Source: Gyrodactylus bullatarudis (lineage: Eukaryota > Platyhelminthes > Monogenea > Gyrodactylidea > Gyrodactylidae). Taken from it: a stretch of 64,000 nt of DNA. The stretch covers positions 1-64,000 of the forward strand of contig SSNU01000161.1 in the NCBI GenBank assembly GCA_012064415.1, given 5' to 3'. The position numbers were made by a program, and so were the translations under genes. The notes under the pieces are model-generated. The model was not told where the DNA came from. It worked only from the letters and a program-made list of their open reading frames with translations, and ran no database searches. Positions within the stretch are counted from its first letter, which is position 1. Each line of letters starts with the position of its first letter. Shown in pieces: positions 37,501-47,132 of this stretch.

Positions 37501-39643
37501 CACTTTTAATGAACTGAAAAAATATAGTTTTTCAACTTTATATGAAAAAAATTGATTCTATGCCATAGATAAATGTATGGTGAGCTTTTTCCAAGGCAAA
37601 TCTAGAAAAAGTAATTCAGAAGAGGTCAAAGCTAACGTATATTATATTCTTTTATGCAGCATCAACTGTTACAATCCAATAACGATGATCAATTATACAG
37701 GAAAACAAAATTGCAGAATTTTTATTCTGAATGAATAAAACCAAATACATCTTGTAGATCATGTTGAGTGGAGAAAATTTGTGGGTGTACTTTTCGAGTT
37801 ATTCGACCTAAACCAAAAACCTAACATACAACCTTATCGATTTCTCTGATTTTTTTCTTAAATCTTGAGGCAATATAAGATTGATAATTCGACGCAAAAT
37901 TAAATTTTGTACAACATTTTCAGATTATTTTTTCGAGTTATTCGATGTCAAAGCCAAAAATTAATTTAAACTTTGTTCATGTTTTTCTCCTAGCCTAAGT
38001 CCTGTTAGGATAAATTCAAGCTTAACAATAGGTGTGTTTTAATCTAGACTCTAGATTCTAGAGTCACCATTCCGTTAATGAAAAAATTATGTTTTCATTC
38101 AGAAACAAAAGTTTTACGATTTCACTGAATTTCATGAATATTTTAATGAATTATATTCATTGATAATATTTTAACTAATAAATTTTCAGTAAATATCAGA
38201 TTTTGATTTAATTCTCGAAGAACTCACTGCAATACCTGACGAAATAAAATTCAACTCAATGTTATAAATGTTTGAGGTGACTAGTTTAATTTCAACTTTA
38301 TCTCCAGTCCTCTTATCGTGGAATATTTCAAGACCGACAAGGTCTTGATCAACAACCTCAGTCATTGTCATCATTTTTCGCCATTTTGTGGTAACTGCTG
38401 TAATCTGTATCTGGCCACCAGTACAACATGCCAAGAGAGCATGAGTAACATTTTTGTTGACAGCGTTAAAGTTGGCATTGTACCACTTCCACGAGAGGGA
38501 TGGACATATTCTAGCCTGTTCAATGGCAAAAGATCCATTTAATTTTTTTCAAATGAGGCTTTGAATGCATACCAATGGATAATTTAAAGTTTCAAATCAG
38601 AAAAAAAATTAATCGGGATCTACTGAAATACTCACATTGATTTTTCTCTTGTAAATAATGGAAAATTCTGGTTTCAAACGACAAATATAAAGATAACTCA
38701 TTGACGTTATTGCAAAGAGACCAAATAACTCTAAACTCTGGAAGCTGCTATCCGTATATTGAATTAATTTGTTCAAAAAATACTCATTTAGAGAACTTTT
38801 ATCAGAGTTATTGTCGTTGAATCTACTTCGATCTTGTGCAGGATAATTTTCAAGGACAAGAAGAGAACAAATTGAATTAAACTTGTCACTGAAAATCTTT
38901 ACACTCTCATAGGAGCGACCAGTCAAGTTTCGCCTGCAATTAAATGTATTAGTGTGAATATAATTATTTGTTAAAATTTGGTCTCACTTGAAAATTAATT
39001 GATGGACATTTCCGGAAACATCAATTAGAATTGCATAATAGTGGATTGCTGTAATTTGGCAAGATAGAGGGAAATTCTCCCCTTGAAAAGAATTGATTGT
39101 ACGTAAAATCCTATTTTTCGTTTTATACAAACGATTTTTCAAAGATTCCAGACGCTCTTTGCTAAGAAAACTTGAATCAGAAGTATTTTCAGAATGTTGA
39201 TTCTTATCATAATCAGAGGTTTGAATCTGCCAGAATAATATTTTTCCAGATTCATGAATCGATATTAACCGATCAGATGTTGAATTTTGATGTAAGTTTA
39301 TAACCGGATCATTTTTATAGCTAGGATCGAGAGAAGATACCTCTGTGATTTCGTTGTTTTCGTCTCTCGAAAGTTGTAGAATCCTACCATCAGATAAGCC
39401 TAGAATTGTATTATTTCCATTTGACTATCAAGATTAACATAATAGCCTTACAATACAATTGATTTTAATTCGTTGTTCTATAAGATTTTTGAAAATGTTT
39501 TCGATATTGTGAAAATGAACCGTATTCGGCTTGCTTTCAAGCGAATTAAATTCAGAGGTATCACTTATTAGGCTGACAATATCTATTCTCTTTAAATCAT
39601 TTTCAATATCAGAATCTATTTGATCAGATTCTTCAGCAATCAT
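22520..39643 (-). CDS. VPS8: vacuolar protein sorting-associated protein 8 (CORVET subunit), 19 exons, about 1477 aa
   Basis: Endosomal tethering subunit that brings Rab5-positive early endosomes together. Exons, 5' to 3' on the minus strand: 39643-39452, 39424-38988, 38933-38636, 38515-38228, 37488-37312, 37209-37093, 36194-35902, 35060-34784, 34725-34268, 33682-33502, 31970-31705, 31114-30820, 26898-26701, 25786-25685, 25626-25492, 25431-25362, 25122-24759, 22857-22635, 22582-22520. The sum is 4434 nt and closes in frame. Diagnostic stretches are GNVHQLIFKRNLTGRSYES in the N-terminal beta-propeller, VIKFCWNNELYSSFIYLSL in the helical region, and IPLASIIKRILQ plus LLTKCNQCGEKI before the C-terminal RING-like zinc site (CCGQINHSNC). 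Length fits the family (about 1430 aa in human). The final RING CxxC pair is not evident. The first intron is only 27 nt. The conserved block expected between exons 6 and 7 was not found, so a short exon may be missing there. Confidence 0.88.
23854..24710 (-). pseudogene. decayed transposon-associated ORF inside a VPS8 intron
   Basis: Two overlapping minus-strand frames (24575-24252 and 24255-23854) read as one protein broken by a frameshift near 24265, plus a further frame change near 24590. Sequences such as LASRILRLYVST and HSNTQAVERMIKV resemble a repetitive protein family I recall from many invertebrate genomes as transposon-associated. Family identity is from memory and should be searched. 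It lies between VPS8 exons 17 and 18. Confidence 0.5.
28591..29022 (+). pseudogene. transposon ORF fragment in the left palindrome arm
   Basis: An open frame begins after an acceptor-like TTTAG at 28590 and, after a one-base frameshift near 28845, continues with KLSFRHDINGLFNLLGF and RLFIDSSKKSLKVVLL. The latter resembles the xWRLFIDSSKxSLKAVLL motif of a protein repeated in many invertebrate genomes (recalled, not searched). The same fragment is mirrored on the minus strand at 29367-29798. Confidence 0.5.
29367..29798 (-). pseudogene. mirror copy of the transposon ORF fragment
   Basis: Reverse-complement duplicate of 28591-29022 in the right palindrome arm, with the same frameshift. It is a product of the inverted duplication and not an independent insertion. 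Confidence 0.5.
32430..32830. repeat. diverged fold-back family copy in a VPS8 intron
   Basis: Follows the order of the 19281-19999 fold-back: CATCAAGAATTCGAAT, TACTTTTACCATTT, then the TTGATTTTCTTGTCTAA region. Arms are well diverged. Noncoding. Confidence 0.55.
32966..33379. repeat. fold-back/MITE with GGCTAGGGTGAA inverted ends
   Basis: Left end near 32966-33005 (TGATCAGTGAGGTGAGAGGC then TAGGGTGAA) is inverted at 33340-33379 (TTCACCCTAGCC then TGATCACTAATCA). Parts recur at 13479-13622, 33770-33850 and 60300-60370, the last sharing GTGAGTTGTTCGGAGAAA. Noncoding. Confidence 0.55.
34007..34219 (+). CDS. small hypothetical ORF, 70 aa, antisense inside a VPS8 intron
   Basis: ATG at 34007, stop at 34217-34219, within the VPS8 intron between 34268 and 33682 and on the opposite strand. 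Composition is protein-like: acidic N-terminal half, then FERLKSWAKDPDVRSLMEKP and a hydrophobic stretch FLLLIKGL. The codons look less AT-biased than surrounding intron. Not recognised. It may be a real nested gene, a retro-inserted fragment, or an exon of something longer. Confidence 0.35.
   Translation: MSNEYIFTPQETQANVEGQYASYGPNEDESDTLFERLKSWAKDPDVRSLMEKPGFLLLIKGLTTNFVHQK
35520..35835. repeat. diverged fold-back family copy in a VPS8 intron
   Basis: Inverted halves share AAATTTCCAATTTTTTGAAC and TTGGCGCCAAATTGAAATTT, in the same order as 19281-19999. Lies between VPS8 exons 35902 and 35060. Confidence 0.6.
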
Positions 39644-39687
39644 AAATTTTTGAAATACCACTCAAAAAAATTTTAATACTAAATAAA
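39644..39687. promoter_or_regulatory. 44-bp head-to-head gap between VPS8 and MsrB starts
   Basis: The VPS8 ATG (39643, minus) and the MsrB ATG (39688, plus) are separated by 44 bp of almost pure A/T with no TATA consensus that I trust. Both genes would share one bidirectional promoter, or have overlapping 5' untranslated regions. An upstream VPS8 start is unlikely, since no ATG lies in frame before 39643 here. Confidence 0.55.
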
Positions 39688-40107
39688 ATGTTTGTTTTAA
39701 AGCAGGCGGCAAGACAAATGTCAAAATATATAGATGACTTATCTCCACAGGAAGTTGCCGCGATCCGTCGTGTCACTAGAGCAAAAGGAACTGAGTTCCC
39801 TAAGTCAAGTTTTCTTTGGAATAAAAGTCCAGAAGGAGATTACAAATGTATCGAATGTGAAAAGGTTTTATTTCATTCTGATAAAAAGTTTGTAAGTGAT
39901 TGTGGATGGCCGGCTTTTAGTGATTCTATTAAAGATGCTGTAAGACTTGAAGAAGACAATTCCCATGGAATGACCAGAACTGAAGTCCTATGTAAATCAT
40001 GTGATGCTCATCTTGGTCATGTATTCTATAATGAGTCTAAAGAGCACCCTACGAGATTCTGCATTAATGGAATCTCTCTTATACCTCCACTAGATAAAAA
40101 GCCATGA
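39688..40107 (+). CDS. MSRB: peptide methionine (R)-S-oxide reductase (MsrB), 139 aa
   Basis: Reduces methionine-R-sulfoxide in oxidised proteins back to methionine. Single-exon frame. Zinc-binding CxxC pairs are KCIEC (about residues 54-57) and CKSC (about 104-107). The DCGWPAF segment and the catalytic RFCIN cysteine near the C-terminus (about residue 129, where most members have RYCIN) are present. Length is normal for a one-domain MsrB. Either ATG 39688 or 39718 could be used; the extra ten residues (MFVLKQAARQ) could be part of a short targeting peptide. A poly(A)-like AATAAA follows at about 40154. Divergent from VPS8. Confidence 0.93.
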   Translation: MFVLKQAARQMSKYIDDLSPQEVAAIRRVTRAKGTEFPKSSFLWNKSPEGDYKCIECEKVLFHSDKKFVSDCGWPAFSDSIKDAVRLEEDNSHGMTRTEVLCKSCDAHLGHVFYNESKEHPTRFCINGISLIPPLDKKP

Positions 40108-40598
40108 CATGAAATTAACATTTGAATGATAGAAGAAATAGTATTTTTATTCTAAATAAATTAAATTTATACTCATGAGTCCTGAATTGTTTCAAGACCA
40201 GATATTTTGTGATATTTTCCATTGATTCTCAAATCTCTAACGAATACGTTCTGATCGAATTCATGACGTTTAAAACATAGGTTACTCCACTAAAGAATGT
40301 TATTAGAGTACAGGCTTACTCTTCCTTGAAATAGATAGTTAATTGTTTTTGAAACAGGCTTGATAGCAACTATAGTTACGCCTATAACAGCTAAAGAAGG
40401 AATTATCTCATACCACATTATTTATCAATGATAATTTATTGAATGAATCGCTTCGGAGAATTTCAAAAGCTCTACCTGATTTAAAAGCACTGTTCTAGTT
40501 CTAGTTCTTTGTTTAACATTTGCCTTTGTGAAAATTTGAATAAATACGGGTTTTCATTTTTTGAGCTTTTAAAACTGATTCATCTGTTTAATTTCAGC
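40108..40598. other. intergenic between MsrB and PMM
   Basis: No coding signal. The final 20 bases form a strong acceptor tract (TTTAATTTCAG) ending one base before the PMM ATG, which suggests an untranslated 5' exon or a trans-splice site. Confidence 0.45.
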
Positions 40599-41438
40599 AT
40601 GAAACTCTTGTTATTCGATCTAGATGGTACTTTAACTCCAGCCAGAAATGTAAGAATTATTTTTAACATTAGAAAATTGATCCTGCAATGAAGAATGTTC
40701 TAAAGCAAATTGCTTCTAATTTTTCTCTAGCGATTGTGAGTGGTTCAGACTACCCTAAAATCTTATATCAACTTGATGAAGATTCAAGTAATTCATCATT
40801 ACTCGTTAATCTTCCTTAAAGGTTGTTTTGAGTATATTTGCAGTGAAAACGGGACAGTTATTCACAAAAAGGATAAATTAGTGAAGAAAGATGTAAATTA
40901 ATCAATGATTATAGGAAATCTAAAGTCTATTCAAGAACTTTTAGGCGAAGATTTCATTCAGGACCTGATAAATTTCATATTTTTGGAATTCTCTAAAATC
41001 AAACTGCCTTTCAAAAGGGGAAATTTTATTGAATTTCGAAATGGATTAATAAATATTAGTCCCGTTGGGCGTTCATGTTCTCAGGAAGAAAGAGAACTAT
41101 TTTTTCTCTATGATAAGGTTCATTATTTCAAATTATAAAACCTATAGGAACATAAAGTAAGAAAAAATCTGGTTACCAGTTTAAAAGAGAAGTTCGGAGA
41201 GGAAAAGTTGACCTATTCAATCGGTGGCCAAATTAGCATCGATATTTTCCCCCAAGGATGGGATAAAAGACATTGTCTTGAATTTTTCAAAGATTATGAA
41301 AGTGTATTTTTCTTTGGTGATCAAACTCAACCCGGAGGAAATGACCACGAGATATTCAATGATTCTAGAGTTCAAGGAAAAACTGTTGTTGATTACATTG
41401 ACACAATGAGAATTCTCAAGGAAATGAAATTTTGTTAA
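40599..41438 (+). CDS. PMM: phosphomannomutase, 239 aa, four introns of 23-34 nt
   Basis: Converts mannose-6-phosphate to mannose-1-phosphate for GDP-mannose and N-glycan synthesis in the cytosol. Exons 40599-40649, 40673-40787, 40822-40892, 40926-41117, 41148-41438; the sum is 720 nt and closes in frame. HAD-family motif [11 protein letters not shown] at residues 6-16 carries the nucleophile Asp. [50 protein letters not shown] and [15 protein letters not shown] are all typical of eukaryotic PMM. Length is close to human PMM2 (246 aa). The introns are 23, 34, 33 and 30 nt; the two divisible by three contain in-frame stops, so they must be removed. Confidence 0.93.
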
Positions 41439-43034
41439 ACTACATTTACTTCATTTTATCAATTCATCTGTTGTGAGACAATTCTTTCTTAGAGAAATTA
41501 CTTTTAAAATTACATTAATTTTATTAACACGTTCTCGTACCTACTTTGAAGTAGCTACACATATTTACTTTTAAATACCCTGCCAATATTTTTACAAATG
41601 ACTGGCGAGGTTATTGAGGTATTGACAACTCTAGGTCTTATTTTTGCTCTGAAATGTTTATTTTAGCTCGCATTACAATTCTGAAATGGAGGAAATAATC
41701 TTCAAACAATTCCTTGCCTCAAACCTTTGACCTACCTTTACTGGTTTAGATGATATTCTCGATAGTATTTCTCAAATTTCATTCTTTTAAGAAGCTATTT
41801 GGAATGACACACGAGATTCCTGTAATCTGATGAAAGTGAATATTTCATTCAGATCATAAAATTATAACAAAAAGCCGAGTTTTCCACCGTTTTGATTATT
41901 TTTAGGACATTTACCCTAATTTTAAGTCTTTCTAGGCTTTCCAACAGTCGACCCTTTATTTCTTGGATTATCAGAGGAGCCACAGAAATACCGAATTGCA
42001 ATGTCTAGCATGCAAATTAGCATTTATGCTACACCTGCAGATAATCACGGTGATTAAATCATCTTTCAAGTTTTAAAAATCTCTGCTTCTCTCAGCTAAG
42101 ATCTCACTGATATTGATTGACTTGCCTATATTCTCTAGCCGATACAAGAATCTATGGAGGGCATTTCCTACAGGCCTTTTCTATACTGACCGCAAGTAAA
42201 ATCTTTCAAGCTTAACTGATTGATTGAAGTTCAAAATACAGTTGCTACTGATTAAATTATAAAAGATCGATCTATAATAAAATTTATTAAAACTTAGGCC
42301 AATATTAGAATTCTCAGCCATGGTCATCCAAACGTTTCGACGGTGATTGTCTTCACACGCCTTCTTCAGTGGTACGACATCGATCTATGTTCATTGTTCA
42401 GTCAAAAGAAAAGCTTTTATTAATCTTGTATCTATCTTTGAGTAATAAATTATTATTAGTAAATCGAAATTATACTTATGAAATTGTGTTTATTAAGTTG
42501 ATCGGATCTCTTAGAGATTCGGAAAAAGTTCTTCACTAATCAAACCTTGTAATTTATTTATATGAATAGAAGAAATTATTACTGTTTTTTATTCAAACAT
42601 TTTAGAGAAAACTAAGCAAATAAAAAAACCTACAAGTATGAAAATTTAAAGAAGGAATGTCTGTGAGAGAGCTTGAACATTTTACAGCTTTCTAACCTGA
42701 AATTTACTTTTTTCTTATTTGCTCAATAATCTAATTAGAAAAATATTGAGTAAATTCACAGAGTGTTTTGCATGAAGAATAACCTGTAGAGATTATTGAT
42801 ACAGTAATCCATACTCGTATACAAACTAGAATAGATTGTATATTTCTGAGATCCATAGTTTTAACACAATGAATGAATGAAAACGAGTTAATTTTCACTA
42901 AATCTGCTTTACAAAGCTTGATTGCGCACTATTGTAGCTGATTGATCGAAATTTCAGATTTTATCAAATTTATCAGAGAGAGAGTAAAATAAAGGAGTTA
43001 TCTAAAAAAGGTTATGCTATGAACAATAACTAGA
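41439..43034. other. intergenic with retroelement-like repeat
   Basis: No gene recognised. 42340-42385 holds the minus-strand copy of the CTGAAGAAGGCGTG repeat (see 6295). The last 70 bases precede the galactosyltransferase ATG without an obvious promoter. Confidence 0.45.
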
Positions 43035-44012
43035 ATGACAAGATTTTGTCAAATCTTGCTCATCTTTGGAACATTTCAGATACTTTCAATCATTCTAATC
43101 ACTTCGTTGAAATACTACCAAGAGTTTGGTTACTCGAATGAAAATGTCAAATTACCCCTTCGTCATACAAAATTCAGCAGGAATTTTTTGAAGAAAAAAG
43201 AATGGGATTTCCTACTAGCGGCGAATACAACCCTATCAAAAGAAGATGCAGAATTCCCCTCATTGCAAGAGCTCAATTTTCTCAAAGTCTACCTTGAACA
43301 GAACAATGTACCCATCTCTGCAAATGAGACTAGCAAGAGGAAGGTCTTGTTCCTCATTCCCTACCGGAAGAGGGCTCTGAACCTCTTGTATTTCCTGTAC
43401 TACATGCTGACCTATCTCCAGGATCGAGGTGTCTATCACAAGTTCCTGATTGTTGAACAGTCTGGTGCCAAAAAGTTCCGGCGAGGCAACCTGTTCAACG
43501 CAGGGGTACTCTTGGCAGAGGAGAGGTTCCCAGACTTTGATTGCTTCTGTCTGCATGATGTGGACAATCTCCCTTTGTATAATATCACGCGTTACGATTG
43601 CGTTGACTCTGGAATAAGCCAGTTGATCGACGGAGTTGTATCTCAGGGTGGTGGAGTAATTCAAAGATTCTATCCTGAACTGCTAGGAGGTGTTACGATG
43701 GTGGCCAAAGAGGCTTACGTCAAGGCCAACGGTATGAGTAATTCGTTTTCTGGTTGGGGTGGCGAGGATGACAATTTTAGGATAAGAGCCGAACTGGCCA
43801 ATATAACAATAACGAGGGAATACCAGTCGGTATTCTACACCATAGATCATCCTGATGATCGCGTTTATGATACCAGTCGATTCAGAAAAATAACAAAGGA
43901 ATATGTGAATCACACCTATCAAACCGACGGGCTCAACTCATTCAAGTACGAATTGATGATTTATGAAGAAAACGATTTTTTTTCTAGAGCTGTTGTCATC
44001 TTGTTAAACTAA
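43035..44012 (+). CDS. beta-1,4-galactosyltransferase family protein A, 325 aa, intronless
   Basis: Type II Golgi glycosyltransferase (GT7 family) that adds Gal or GalNAc to terminal GlcNAc. A hydrophobic anchor lies at about residues 5-25. Motifs in order: FLIPYRKRALNL, LFNAG, LHDVDNLP (metal-binding DxD), LGGVTMV, SGWGGEDDNF (acceptor/catalytic), IDHPDD and TDGLNS. The usual GEDDD is GEDDN here. Residues 56-178 are encoded by a 367-bp block (43201-43567) identical to paralogue B, while the N-terminus and C-terminal third differ. The absence of introns and short stem suggest retro-duplication, unproven. A Gal- or GalNAc-specific role cannot be told apart. Confidence 0.9.
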   Translation: MTRFCQILLIFGTFQILSIILITSLKYYQEFGYSNENVKLPLRHTKFSRNFLKKKEWDFLLAANTTLSKEDAEFPSLQELNFLKVYLEQNNVPISANETSKRKVLFLIPYRKRALNLLYFLYYMLTYLQDRGVYHKFLIVEQSGAKKFRRGNLFNAGVLLAEERFPDFDCFCLHDVDNLPLYNITRYDCVDSGISQLIDGVVSQGGGVIQRFYPELLGGVTMVAKEAYVKANGMSNSFSGWGGEDDNFRIRAELANITITREYQSVFYTIDHPDDRVYDTSRFRKITKEYVNHTYQTDGLNSFKYELMIYEENDFFSRAVVILLN

Positions 44013-44174
44013 TCTTCCAGCATACAGATTAATAAATTATTTTTACATTCAACTAGATATTTTTCTAATCTGTTAATACAGAACTGCATTGATTATTCGA
44101 TATAGATTCTCTGCTTAGATCGATTACATCATCTCCGAAGTGCACTTATTTCTCTTTTGATAAATACAAGAAAT

Positions 44175-44467
44175 CTAGAATTATTTCGTTCTAGGTGCTT
44201 AAGTAATATATCCCACAGGAACGTCTTATTTGGTAATGGATTAGCCCATGTCGCTGAATGTTACAGCTTACTAATGGATCCCACCGAGACTGGTACGAAA
44301 AAAACTCACAAAGCATTTAGAAATAATCTAAGTATAATCTCTTTCGTACCAGTCTCGGTGGGATCCATTAGTAAGCTGTAACATTCAGCGACATGGGCTA
44401 ATCCATTACCAAATAAGACGTTCCTGTGGGATATATTACTTAAGCACCTAGAACGAAATAATTCTAG
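44175..44467. repeat. perfect palindrome, 126-bp arms
   Basis: 44175-44300 is the exact reverse complement of 44342-44467, with a 41-bp loop. Each arm reads as the same short peptide (LELFRSRCLSNISHRNVLFG..) outward from either side. The arms are less AT-rich than the flanks. No target-site duplication could be read. Source sequence not recognised. Confidence 0.9.
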
Positions 44468-44970
44468 TAACCTTTGTAAGTATAGGTGCTGCACTACAGT
44501 GAATTGACTAAATCACGCCTCGAGATAGCTCTACCCCAAGCAAGTTTTGGAACTAATACCTCTACTCCATTTTTGTCAACCAATCAGATTCGAGTATCAA
44601 AAAATGAATTTTAATGCTGATTTCTCAAGCCTTAACCCTACTTCAATATATATGTTTAATATCCAAATTTTCTCCTTTACATCATGGATTAAAAATTAAT
44701 CTTCTACATGCCCTAATAAGAAACTTAAATTTTTGAATTTTCACGTGAATAATTTTGGTACTGTTCGATAGAGAATATCAAGTTGTGCCGTGCTACATAT
44801 TTTTGATACGAAATCATTCGAATCTTGAGAGAAATTTAAGTTCAAATATTAGATCCAAAATGGGTTAAATTTTGTATGAAATTTCAAAATTGATCAGAGT
44901 CTTATGCAAACTGTTCACAAATATTGTATGAATGCTATAAAGGAGCTTTAATATAACGGAGGTTTTCAAG

Positions 44971-46404
44971 ATGCCAAAACTTTGAAGTTCATCCTAAACC
45001 AACAGTTTTTCTGTCAAATCGACCGTTCAATTCTTAACCTTGGGTTTCCAACTATAAAGACTAAACAATTTCCGTTAAAGTTAAGATTAGAAGCCAAAAG
45101 AAGATTCGAGGACGATTACAGCATCCAAAATATTGCCAGGGCTTGTCACAAAAGCGAACAAAGTATTCAAAGATACATAAGAATAGATGAATCTGCTTTG
45201 AATAAATCTTCTATTGATCTTAATGCTACACGATATGAAGATCATCATACAGTTTTTGAAGAGATATTAATTGAGAAAATAGAAGAAATTTTACAAGAAA
45301 ATATTGATTCTATTGGATTCAAAGAACTTCAAGAACTTGCAAGTGCTGTCGCTTTAGCAATGGAGATGATTGATTATAAAGCTTCTTATAGGCATTTGAT
45401 GAAAATTTGTAAACGAAATGGTCGAGTATTTCGAAAGGTAATTAAAATTTGTCGAATTTAATCTCTAATTTTAAAACTTAATTTTGTTTTTTAAAGCCTT
45501 CAGGAGAAGCAAACAGTGCTCCAACTGAATCATTAGAAAACTTTTATAGAGATCTACCAGTGATCATCAATGGATATGAAAGAAACGATATTTATAATCT
45601 CGATGAAACAGCTCTCTTCTTCTATGTAACTAAACGTAAAGTTTTAGTTAAGCTTAAAAGACAAGCACATGGATTTAAAGACTTCAAGGACCGTGTTACT
45701 ATTGTCTTTTGTGTAAATGCTGCTGGAGATAAGCGACCTTTACAAATCATACATTCATCTAAGAAGCCTAGATGCTTTGATGATAATGATAAACACTTTT
45801 TGAATTATACATCTTCAAAAAAAGGTTGGATGACTAAAGAATTGTTCAAAGAATATTTATTAGACTGGAATGAAGAGCTTCAAATAACCAATAGGAAAAT
45901 CCTCCTTTTTATTGATAATGCCCCAAGTCATGCAGTTGACAATTCTGAATTCACAAATATTGAAGTAAGACTGTTTTTTCTTATTTCATATAGCTACAGT
46001 TTCTACCACCGAATTGTACTTCAGTATGTCAACCAATCGATGCCGGGATTATTAGGTCATTCAAATGTAATTATAGAAGGATTCTCGAAGATGTAATATA
46101 TTCCAAAGGTATAAACCATACTGAAATCAAGAAATGCCTCAATCTAAAAGAATGTCTGTATATTGCCAAAGAAGCGTGGGAAGAAGTAGAATCTAAAACA
46201 ATAGTTAATTGTTTTAGAAATGTGAAATTTATTTGTGATTCACTCGAAAGAAGAGAAATAAAAATATTTACAGAAATCGAAACGCTCTACAACTATTTGA
46301 AGTCTAAGAAGAAGTTTGGACTTATTGATAGTTTGATGAAGACTTCTATCTGGAAGGAAATCCACCAAAAGAAAATTCATGATATTTTTGATTTTAATGA
46401 ATAA
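44971..46404 (+). mobile_element. Tigger/pogo-like transposase gene, near complete, start uncertain
   Basis: Cut-and-paste transposase of the Tc1/mariner-pogo group. Coding parts: to 45437, 45497-45964, 45994-46404, separated by introns of 59 and 29 nt. The N-terminal helix-turn-helix reads YSIQNIARACHKSEQSIQRY. The DDE domain has IYNLDETALF (first Asp), LLFIDNAPSHA (second Asp) and, after the short intron, FLPPNCTSVCQPIDAG (third acidic position). The frame is open to the stop at 46404. An ATG at 44971 is one base out of frame with the HTH frame, so the start is mutated, mis-sequenced or upstream. Terminal repeats were not found. Confidence 0.75.
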
Positions 46405-46940
46405 ATATAATCTCACAAAAAATTTTTATTTCAGTGGTGCTTGAGAAAGCAGAGAAAATAATCTTTAAAATTATGTTAATTATTCAATAATATTATCTAG
46501 GTCGTAATCATAAAGCTGTTCTGGAAATAGTCTTCGCATATGCCGAACTGAAGAAACTATTCATTTTTTATCAGAAATGAAGACAAAAACATAAAAATAA
46601 GGAATAAAAATTAAGATTATAAGATTTTGAGATCTAATGATCCATTATTAAAAATTTTGGAGATCTTTAAAATTGTGATAAAAATCGATCTGGGGACAAG
46701 GACAAATCAATAAAGTTCTGTTGAGTGAAATCGAAAGTTCATCAAAAGTTGTGTAAATTAATGAAAAAATTCTTTGATAAAATTTGCTCATTAAATTTTT
46801 AGAGCAAATTTTTAGGATCGCTAATCTCATTTGAGTTCATAAAATTATCAATAAAACTTTTAAAACAAAATCTATTTTTCAATTACTTTTTGTTTAAGTT
46901 TGTAAATCTCAACAACTTTGAAAAATAAATTTTCCTGATC
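46405..46940. other. intergenic, AT-rich
   Basis: No coding signal. It may contain the 3' end of the Tigger-like element. Confidence 0.4.
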
Positions 46941-47132
46941 ATGCCTTGGTTAACTGTTGAACATCATGATAATATTAGAAAATTACATCAGAGAGGCGTT
47001 AAAATGGAAATTATTGCCGAAAGTTTTAATCGATCGATTAGAACCATTCAGAAAGTATTGTCTGGAGCAATTAGAGGAGGATTCAATTCAAGTGGAAGAA
47101 AGCCTATTTTCTCTCAAAGAGTAAGAGAGTAG
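46941..47132 (+). pseudogene. helix-turn-helix fragment of a Tc1-like transposase
   Basis: ATG frame of 63 codons. HDNIRKLHQRGVKMEIIAES and NRSIRTIQKVLSG form a homeodomain-like HTH as at the N-terminus of Tc1-type transposases, followed by GRKPIFSQRVRE. A donor-like AGA|GTAAGA lies at 47119-47125, but no catalytic domain follows in the next kilobase, so this is probably a fragment. Confidence 0.4.

Noticed and set aside
42340..42400. Possible hammerhead ribozyme (CTGAAGA ... GAAA) in the retroelement-like repeat
   Set aside because: The two core boxes are present on the minus strand, but stem II does not pair convincingly and no cleavage-site stem was found.
43260..43664. Minus-strand open frames within the galactosyltransferase genes (also 50796-51182)
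   Set aside because: Antisense shadows of the conserved coding block; identical in both genes only because the coding strand is.
44157..44494. Two short ORFs reading into the palindrome from each side
   Set aside because: They are the same sequence read from the two arms; no homology recognised, so treated as a repeat.
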